A program made the position numbers and the translations under genes. From NCBI GenBank assembly GCA_002687025.1, contig NYZG01000090.1, positions 1-12,272 of the forward strand: 12,272 bases of DNA, in the 5' to 3' direction. The DNA comes from Candidatus Poribacteria bacterium (GTDB lineage Bacteria; Poribacteria; WGA-4E; GCA-2687025). Positions 7,019 through 12,272 of this stretch are shown one piece after another. Under the pieces are notes generated by a model, which did not search any database, was not told where the DNA came from, and saw only the letters and a program-made list of their open reading frames with translations. Numbering within the stretch: position 1 is the stretch's first letter; the number at the start of each line of letters is the position of its first letter.

Positions 7019-8617
7019 ATGCAGTCAGCGAAATCAGAGTCCAACGCCAGCCGCCGGATCATGACAGGAATCATCCTGGCGATCGTGATTGGCATTCCTC
7101 TCGGAGGCCTGGCGCCGGACTTCAGCACGCGGCTCTACGTACTCGGGGAGCTGTTCCTTCGCGCGCTGAAGATGATCGTCGTGCCGCTAGTAATGACCTC
7201 GATGATCGTCGGCATCACCGGCCTGGGCGACATCCGCAAGCTCGGGTCCATCGGCTGGCGCACGATGGTGTTCTACATGGCCACTACTGGCATGGCAGTG
7301 CTGGTCGGCCTCATCCTCGTGAACATCATCCGCCCCGGCGATGGCGTCACCCCCGGCGAAGACCACGCGGACGCAGCGTACACAGTCTTCGGCCCCCACG
7401 GCCGCACCGTGAGCCTGTCCAGCGGCGAGTGGAACCGCGCGGGGTCGGCCCAGTACGCGGGTGACCACGTTCTGCACCTTGAGGACCAGGGGGTCTATGG
7501 CGAGATCGCCGAGATCAGCGCCGGCAGCGCCACGGTGCGGTACTGGGAAACCGGCGACCTCGGCGACGAACCGAGGGTCGCCACCGTCGATGGACCGTCG
7601 TTCCTGTGGCGCGATGGCCAGCTTGTGTCGGCGGAGCCAGATGTCCACTCGAATGGCGTCGGGCTTCGCATTGAGGTGGCCGTCGCCGGTCGGATCGAAG
7701 GCAAGGAAGAGCGGACGTTCACGAGCACCCTAAAGGACGTCGTTATCGGCATGGTGCCGAGCAACGTCTTCGCCTCGATGGCGAACATGGAGGTGCTTCC
7801 GCTGATCGTCTTCTCGCTCCTGCTTGGGGCCGTGCTCTCCGTGCTCGGCGACAGCGCGAAGGTAGCGGTCGATGTCTTCACCGCGCTCAACGAAGCCGTC
7901 ATGCGCCTGGTTCACTGGCTCATGGTCGTCGCCCCGTTCGGCATTCTCGGTCTGGTCGCGGGTCGAATCGGCAATGCCGGCGGCTTCGCGGGCTTCCTGC
8001 CCGAGCTGGTTGCCGTAGGTAAGTACAGTCTGACCGTGGTGCTCGGACTCGGAATCCACGCTCTCGTCACGCTCCCCGCGCTGCTGTACTTCCTCGGGCG
8101 CCGCGGCCCGCTTCAGTATGCGGCCGGTATGGCGAAGGCGCTCCTCAACGCGTTCTCGACGGCGTCCAGCTCCGCAACGCTGCCGCTGACCATGGAGGGC
8201 GTCGAGGAACAGAACGGCATATCGAACCGCACCGCGAGCTTCGTGTTGCCACTTGGCGCGACCATCAACATGGACGGCACGGCGCTGTACGAATCCGTGG
8301 CAGCGATGTTCATCGCGCAGGTGTACGCGGCCCAGCTCGGTTTCGAGATCACCATCGCGCACCAGGTCGTCATCTTCCTGACGGCGACGTTGGCAGCGAT
8401 CGGCGCGGCGGGCATACCCGAGGCGGGACTCGTCACAATGGTCATCGTTCTCAAGGCCGTGGACCTGCCGATCGAGGGCATCACGCTGATCCTCGCCGTC
8501 GACTGGTTGCTGGACCGGTTCCGCACCACGGTGAACGTCTGGGGTGACAGCGTCGGCGCCGGCATCATCGAGACCCTAGAAGGCCCCGTTGACTCGACCC
8601 CCGAAGCCGCCGCGTGA
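7019..8617 (+). CDS. Dicarboxylate/amino acid:cation symporter (DAACS family) with large TM3-TM4 insertion
   Basis: A 532-residue inner-membrane transporter of the GltP/GltPh glutamate-aspartate symporter family, taking up acidic amino acids or C4-dicarboxylates with Na+ or H+. Visible signatures: first helices (about 13-33, 46-67, 82-103), re-entrant loop HP1 STASSSATLPL (380-390), NMDGT (417-421), HP2 IGAAGIPEAG (461-470), and the final helix DWLLDRFRTTVNVWGD (495-510). In that helix D499, R502, N506 and D510 align with D394, R397, N401 and D405 of GltPh; the Arg favours an acidic substrate. The unusual part is residues about 105-238 between TM3 and TM4: a polar, beta-rich segment roughly 100 residues longer than the usual loop, predicted extracytoplasmic. 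ATG 7019 has AAGGGG seven bases upstream. The stop overlaps the VWA2 GTG start by four bases. Family call is firm; exact substrate is not known. Confidence 0.95.
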   Translation: MQSAKSESNASRRIMTGIILAIVIGIPLGGLAPDFSTRLYVLGELFLRALKMIVVPLVMTSMIVGITGLGDIRKLGSIGWRTMVFYMATTGMAVLVGLILVNIIRPGDGVTPGEDHADAAYTVFGPHGRTVSLSSGEWNRAGSAQYAGDHVLHLEDQGVYGEIAEISAGSATVRYWETGDLGDEPRVATVDGPSFLWRDGQLVSAEPDVHSNGVGLRIEVAVAGRIEGKEERTFTSTLKDVVIGMVPSNVFASMANMEVLPLIVFSLLLGAVLSVLGDSAKVAVDVFTALNEAVMRLVHWLMVVAPFGILGLVAGRIGNAGGFAGFLPELVAVGKYSLTVVLGLGIHALVTLPALLYFLGRRGPLQYAAGMAKALLNAFSTASSSATLPLTMEGVEEQNGISNRTASFVLPLGATINMDGTALYESVAAMFIAQVYAAQLGFEITIAHQVVIFLTATLAAIGAAGIPEAGLVTMVIVLKAVDLPIEGITLILAVDWLLDRFRTTVNVWGDSVGAGIIETLEGPVDSTPEAAA

Positions 8618-9996
8618 CGGATCACCGCGGGTCAAGCCACATGTTGCGTCCGGCCTCCTGCGGCCCGCTCGCGGCAGCGCTGCTGTTCTTGGTCGTCGGG
8701 ACGGCGAGGGCGGCGCACGTCGGTGGGTCCGGCCGCATGGCGGATCGGCCGCTTGCGCGGGCGTTCGCGCAGGTAGGCGAGAGTATCGCGTGGTCGACAG
8801 TCTCCGGTAAGGCCGACATCTTCATCGTCGTGGACACCAGCGCCACGATGATGGACCGCATGGTGGGCGGCTCCAACCGCGTGAAGGCGACCGGAGAGTC
8901 CATCGAATTCCTCGTCCAGAAGCTCGACGAGGCCCAGGTGGATTACCACATGCGCGTGCTTGGTTTCCACGACTTCTGGGACGAGCAGGCGCTCGAACTA
9001 TCCAGGTGGACCCCACACCCAGACGCGATACGGCTGCGCATGGCCGATTTCGCCGTGATGGGTGAGGAGCAGATCCTCGATGTCCTCATGCAGACGTTCG
9101 ACCTGTTCCAGCACCGCATGGCCGCCGAGAAGCACCTCGTGCTCGTGTGCGACTCGCCGGCGGCGACATCCTGGGAGGCAGAGGACGCCGTCGCGGAGCT
9201 AAAGGACCGGGTCCGTCGGCGCTTCCTGGTAGAGGGCATCCGCGCGCAGATCATCGGTCACCCCGAGCCGTTCCAGCGGCGTCTGGCCGCAGACACTGCT
9301 GGCGTCTTCGTCGAGATGCCACCTTCGCCGCCGGCCGAGCCGCGCCCGATCGCACCGCCCGCGGGACGCGTGCGCCTGGAGCCGTCCGCCTTGGGTGGCG
9401 CGTTCGCAAGCATCGCAGAACACGCGCTGCAGGCCGATCCGTCTGCCTTCGCCGACGGCGACCTCGTCCTACTCCTCGTGGACTACAGTCTCAGCATGCA
9501 GGGCCGTCTGCGCGCGACGCTCGAGGGCGTAGCCGTCCTCGACGCGGCCCTGCGCGCGGGCGGACTCGAACCCGAATACGCCGTGTCCCGCTTCGGCGAG
9601 GCCGACGGCACAGTGGCAGGGGGACTGATGGACACCAATGTGACCCAGCCGATCGGCATGCTCGAGGACCTGCCTCGCATGTTTCGACACCCGGCAACCG
9701 GGAGCGAGGATCTGCGGGCCGCTGTGGCCCGGGCCGCGCTGTGGGCCCGAGAACATGGCGCGCGCGTCGCGATCGTAGTCACGGACGAACCCCCCGCAAC
9801 GAAGACGGAAACGACCGTCGCCCTCGGTGACGCTATAGCGCAATCCGGCGCGCGATTCTACGCGATCATGCCGCTGCGCGACAGGGCCGATAGCCAACCT
9901 GCGCCGCTCCAGGCGCTCGTGGACGCCCTGGTTGCGAGTGGCGGCGTCGCGGTACCGATGCCCCGCACATCGTACATCGCCTCGTCGCGTCGCTAG
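8614..9996 (+). CDS. Secreted tandem VWA-domain protein (VWA2)
   Basis: A 460-residue protein with an N-terminal signal peptide (hydrophobic 19-30, likely cleavage after GTARA, residue 33) and no other membrane segment, so probably released into the periplasm or outside. Domain A (about 66-236) has DTSAT at 74-78, a weakened MIDAS (Thr for the last Ser), Glu152 in GEEQIL and CDSP at 179-182, and ends EPFQRRLAADTAG. A Pro-rich linker (236-250) leads to domain B (about 282-450) with an intact DYSLS at 290-294, Glu365 in GSED and VTDEPP at 389-394. It aligns throughout with VWA3 but lacks that protein's TonB-like anchor and glycine-rich linker. The GTG start forms a GTGA overlap with the symporter stop, implying coupled translation. 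ATG 8641 is a serious alternative (451 residues) that begins right at the signal peptide. Function unknown. Confidence 0.88.
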   Translation: MTDHRGSSHMLRPASCGPLAAALLFLVVGTARAAHVGGSGRMADRPLARAFAQVGESIAWSTVSGKADIFIVVDTSATMMDRMVGGSNRVKATGESIEFLVQKLDEAQVDYHMRVLGFHDFWDEQALELSRWTPHPDAIRLRMADFAVMGEEQILDVLMQTFDLFQHRMAAEKHLVLVCDSPAATSWEAEDAVAELKDRVRRRFLVEGIRAQIIGHPEPFQRRLAADTAGVFVEMPPSPPAEPRPIAPPAGRVRLEPSALGGAFASIAEHALQADPSAFADGDLVLLLVDYSLSMQGRLRATLEGVAVLDAALRAGGLEPEYAVSRFGEADGTVAGGLMDTNVTQPIGMLEDLPRMFRHPATGSEDLRAAVARAALWAREHGARVAIVVTDEPPATKTETTVALGDAIAQSGARFYAIMPLRDRADSQPAPLQALVDALVASGGVAVPMPRTSYIASSRR

Positions 9997-10064
9997 CAGC
10001 CGCCGACCCACGTGCCGCGAACCCTCGCCGTCGGGCGCGACTGTCGCCTCCGTGTCTCGTCATG

Positions 10065-10070
10065 TATACT
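10065..10070 (+). promoter_or_regulatory. Candidate -10 element upstream of VWA3
   Basis: TATACT at 10065-10070 matches five of six consensus -10 bases and equals the pckG -10. No good -35 lies 16-18 bases upstream, so recognition would need an activator or another sigma factor. It would start transcription near 10077, giving a leader of about 44 bases for VWA3, and suggests VWA3 can be made independently of the upstream unit. Confidence 0.35.
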
Positions 10071-10120
10071 CGTGTGTGTCGAGCGCAGCCCCGAGACGCC
10101 GCGATACCGGAGCATTGCGT

Positions 10121-11980
10121 ATGGCGCGCCGTAGCCGCAGGAAGGGCCTACCGGCCCCGCTCTGGGTCGGCCGCGGCAGCCGTGCGCGGCGCAAGCGGCG
10201 CTCGCCCATCGTCCTGTCGCTCGTGATCCACATCCTGCTTGCCGCGCTGGTGTTGTTCGCCCTTTCGACCGCGACAACGCGGCACCAGACCATCGACACC
10301 GCGATGGCGGTGCAGTTCGTGGCCCCGCTGCGCAAGGAACCCAAGCCCGACCGTCCACTCAAGCGCCTCGTGCGAAGCGCGCAGGCCAGCCCGACTTCCC
10401 CCGACTGGCAGCAGGTGGCGTCGCCGACCCCCCAGACAATCGAATTCGCCGACCGACCCGTGATTAATCCCGCCGGCCCCAAGGCGCCCGAGATCGCCAC
10501 CGACGTTACGCTCGTATCGACGAACGCGCAGGCGAGGACAGACGACCGACCCCTGTCCGCGGTTCGTAGCCTCTCATCGAGGCCGACGGCCGGCCAGGGC
10601 GCCGTGACCGGCATACAGCGACCTCAGGGCCGCGAAGGGCGGAACCTCACGAACTCCTCGGGCGCGGCAGAGGTCGGGCTTCCCGGCGGGGTCGGTACAG
10701 GCGTGGGACGGGGCGCCGGAGATGGATCGGGTACCGGCATGGGCTCGCCCTTCCGCGATGCGCTCGCCCGGATCGGCGACAACATCGCGTCTGGAAACGT
10801 GAGCGGAAAGGTCGATGTCCTGTTCGTGGTGGACACCAGCGGCAGCATGGCCGACAACATCGCCGCGGTGGCCGACCACCTGTTCAGCATGACCGACCGG
10901 ATCGAACAGGACGATATCGACTACCAACTGGGAGTCGCTGCCTTCCGCGAGCTGGGTACCGGAGCGAAGCTAGAGCTGTCCGGGTGGTCCGTCGACCCGC
11001 AGACGCTACGCACGCGCATGCGAGGCCTCGGAGTCGTCGGGAACGAGCGCGCGTTGGATGCGCTCGTGCAGACGCTACAGGTCACTCGCTTCCGGCCAGA
11101 TGCCGACAAGGCGATGGTGTTCGTGACCGATGAGCCGGCAACAACGAAGTGGGAGGCCCCCGACGCGGCCCAGGAGATGCGCGATCGCGTCCTTACCGAG
11201 ACGACGCGCGACGCGATACGCGTGCAGGTACTCGGCTTTGGCGAGGCGTTCCAGCGGGAACTCGCCGAGCGGAGCGGCGGGGTATTCCAGGTGATACCCG
11301 CCTCGAACCGCGGCCGTTCCGCGGGCCCCCGCGGGGATTCCGGCGTGCTTCTCGCCGCGACGGCGCTGGACACCGACTTCCGCGCCATCGCCGGTGAGGT
11401 GCGCAGGTGGGCCAACCCCGATTCCAGCGCGCGACGCGAACTGGATGTCGTACTCTACGTCGATGTCAGCCACAGCATGCAGGGCAGGCTGCGGGCCGTC
11501 ATGCACGGGCTGAGCATGTTCGACAGAGCCCTCGACCTGGGCGGCCTCGACGCCGCCTACACACTCGTCCGCTTCGCCAAGGCCGACGGCGTGACGGGCA
11601 GCGGGGTAGTCGGCACGGACGTGTCGCATCCGCTAATCGAGGTCGCCTCCATTCAGCGCCAGCTCCAGTATCCGGCCGTCGGCGACGAGTTCCTCCTGGA
11701 CGCGATTGTCGAGGGCCTGTCGGCTCCGCTGCGCAAAGCGGCGTCCCGCGTCTCGATCATCATCACCGACGAGCCACCGTCGGGCGAGAACACGACGGCG
11801 GACGATGTGGTCTCCGCAATGCGTGATTCTGGCATGAGGTTCTACGGCTTCCTCCCGTGGCCCGCGTCGGGAACGCGAGGCGACCCGCCGTTGCACGCGC
11901 TCCACAAGGCGGTCAGCGAATCTGGCGGCAAGGTGTTCGCGATGCCCGACGCCCACTCCGAACGGCAGCGCGGGGAGTAG
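10121..11980 (+). CDS. Inner-membrane-anchored tandem VWA-domain protein with TonB-like N-terminus (VWA3)
   Basis: A 619-residue protein. A very basic cytoplasmic tail (residues 1-28) precedes one membrane helix (29-49) with S33-L-V-I-H37, the TonB-type Ser-x3-His spacing; the following AVQFVAP and KEPKPDRP segments also resemble TonB's post-anchor region. A long linker (50-210) ends in a glycine-rich run (186-208). VWA domain A (about 229-393) has intact MIDAS DTSGS at 238-242, Glu309 in GNERAL, TDEP at 336-339, and ends EAFQRELAERSGG. Domain B (about 441-608) has DVSHS at 448-452, Glu523 in GDEF and TDEPP at 549-553. The C-terminus is short and basic with no second helix, so both VWA domains should face the periplasm. 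ATG 10121 has GGAG eight bases upstream; the open frame extends back to 9932 but overlaps VWA2 and is not coding. Partner unknown; no MoxR ATPase or ExbBD in the window. Confidence 0.9.
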   Translation: MARRSRRKGLPAPLWVGRGSRARRKRRSPIVLSLVIHILLAALVLFALSTATTRHQTIDTAMAVQFVAPLRKEPKPDRPLKRLVRSAQASPTSPDWQQVASPTPQTIEFADRPVINPAGPKAPEIATDVTLVSTNAQARTDDRPLSAVRSLSSRPTAGQGAVTGIQRPQGREGRNLTNSSGAAEVGLPGGVGTGVGRGAGDGSGTGMGSPFRDALARIGDNIASGNVSGKVDVLFVVDTSGSMADNIAAVADHLFSMTDRIEQDDIDYQLGVAAFRELGTGAKLELSGWSVDPQTLRTRMRGLGVVGNERALDALVQTLQVTRFRPDADKAMVFVTDEPATTKWEAPDAAQEMRDRVLTETTRDAIRVQVLGFGEAFQRELAERSGGVFQVIPASNRGRSAGPRGDSGVLLAATALDTDFRAIAGEVRRWANPDSSARRELDVVLYVDVSHSMQGRLRAVMHGLSMFDRALDLGGLDAAYTLVRFAKADGVTGSGVVGTDVSHPLIEVASIQRQLQYPAVGDEFLLDAIVEGLSAPLRKAASRVSIIITDEPPSGENTTADDVVSAMRDSGMRFYGFLPWPASGTRGDPPLHALHKAVSESGGKVFAMPDAHSERQRGE

Positions 11981-12054
11981 ACGCCGGCTCCCCATCGACG
12001 GCGCGCGGCAACCGGCGACACACAGCAGCAGCAGCGGCGGAGCGAAGGAGCCCC

Positions 12055-12258
12055 ATGTCCTACCGAGTGCTAAGCGCAGACCAGGTGGCGCACTTCTGGT
12101 CCGAGGGGTATGTCCTCGTGGCGCAGGCGGCGACCCCCGAAGAGACGCGTCGTGCGCACGCGGCCATAATGGATCTGTTGCCGGGTGTGCTCACGTCCAG
12201 TTGGTTACGCTGCTTTTCTCTGTCGCCAGAACTGGTCCCACCAGCCGTTGGCTCTTAG
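12055..12258 (+). CDS. Truncated phytanoyl-CoA dioxygenase (PhyH)-like N-terminus
   Basis: The first ~45 residues (SADQVAHFWSEGYVLVAQ, then TPEETRRAHAAIMDLLPG) match the usual opening of PhyH-family Fe(II)/2-oxoglutarate oxygenases: a helix, the FxxxGYVLV strand and a second helix. ATG 12055 has AAGGAG four bases upstream and follows VWA3 by 74 bases on the same strand. The family is normally about 250-300 residues, but this frame stops at residue 67. The last ~22 residues (from about base 12190) look unrelated and the DNA there is visibly less GC-rich. The His-x-Asp...His iron ligands are therefore absent and the product cannot be a working oxygenase. Causes could be an insertion, a deletion junction or an assembly chimera at the sequence end. 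The PhyH assignment rests only on a short N-terminal pattern. Confidence 0.6.
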   Translation: MSYRVLSADQVAHFWSEGYVLVAQAATPEETRRAHAAIMDLLPGVLTSSWLRCFSLSPELVPPAVGS

Positions 12259-12272
12259 AGGCCCTATCAGAA

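Noticed and set aside
9932..10120. 63-codon N-terminal extension of VWA3 overlapping the end of VWA2
   Set aside because: Its residues are basic and unstructured in appearance, it overlaps a real gene, it runs through the candidate -10, and a good ribosome site precedes ATG 10121.
3865..11980. VWA genes as part of a MoxR-ATPase/VWA chaperone pair, chelatase or tellurium-resistance locus
   Set aside because: No AAA+ ATPase, chelatase subunit or TerD-type gene is present, and the VWA proteins here are exported or membrane-anchored with periplasmic domains.
11982..12017. Inverted repeat CGCCGG...CCGGCG after VWA3
   Set aside because: Only 6 bp with a 24-base loop in very GC-rich DNA and no T-run; too weak to call a terminator.
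12021..12038. Short CAG/CGG triplet run before the PhyH-like gene
   Set aside because: About four copies only; no sign of a functional repeat array.

Overview
The window is GC-rich, tightly packed bacterial DNA. It holds ten protein genes, short intergenic gaps (none over 300 bases), and no tRNA, rRNA, CRISPR array or recognisable complete mobile element. The mix of a HpcH/HpaI-type aldolase, a GTP-type PEP carboxykinase, a UlaG-like metallo-hydrolase and a phytanoyl-CoA dioxygenase-type N-terminus, together with TonB-like signal anchors fused to von Willebrand factor A (VWA) domains, suggests an uncultivated Gram-negative lineage. Poribacteria or relatives would fit, but this is a low-confidence inference from gene content.

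Layout. (1) At the left, a minus-strand HpcH/HpaI aldolase ends just before a perfect 15-bp hairpin. It is divergent from pckG, which has a near-consensus sigma70-type promoter (TTGATA-17-TATACT). (2) After pckG and a GC-rich hairpin comes an unrecognised soluble protein with a C-terminal four-cysteine zinc ribbon, then VWA1, a membrane-anchored protein with one VWA domain whose start is a TTG set by a strong Shine-Dalgarno sequence. (3) VWA1 converges on a minus-strand mutY across a hairpin that may terminate both. (4) Divergent from mutY, a promoter (TTGACG-17-CACAAT) precedes a tight three-gene unit: a UlaG-like hydrolase, a DAACS-family dicarboxylate/amino-acid symporter with a large extra domain, and VWA2, a secreted tandem-VWA protein whose GTG start overlaps the symporter stop. 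(5) VWA3, a 619-residue inner-membrane-anchored tandem-VWA protein, follows after 124 bases containing its own candidate -10. (6) At the right edge a PhyH-like gene starts normally but runs after about 45 residues into unrelated, less GC-rich sequence and stops at residue 67, so it looks broken or chimeric.

The unusual part is the set of three paralogous VWA proteins carrying five VWA domains. VWA1 and VWA3 share a TonB-like transmembrane anchor with an S-x3-H pattern. All three share the closing motif E-x-F-Q-R-x-L-A. All five domains carry Glu where the metal-site (MIDAS) Thr is usually found. Their genes flank and are partly fused transcriptionally to a transporter with an unusual extracytoplasmic insertion. 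No MoxR-type ATPase or ExbB/ExbD genes are present in the window, so what the VWA proteins act with is unknown. The metabolic genes (aldolase, PEPCK, hydrolase, symporter) point to use of organic acids or sugar acids, but no single pathway can be reconstructed.
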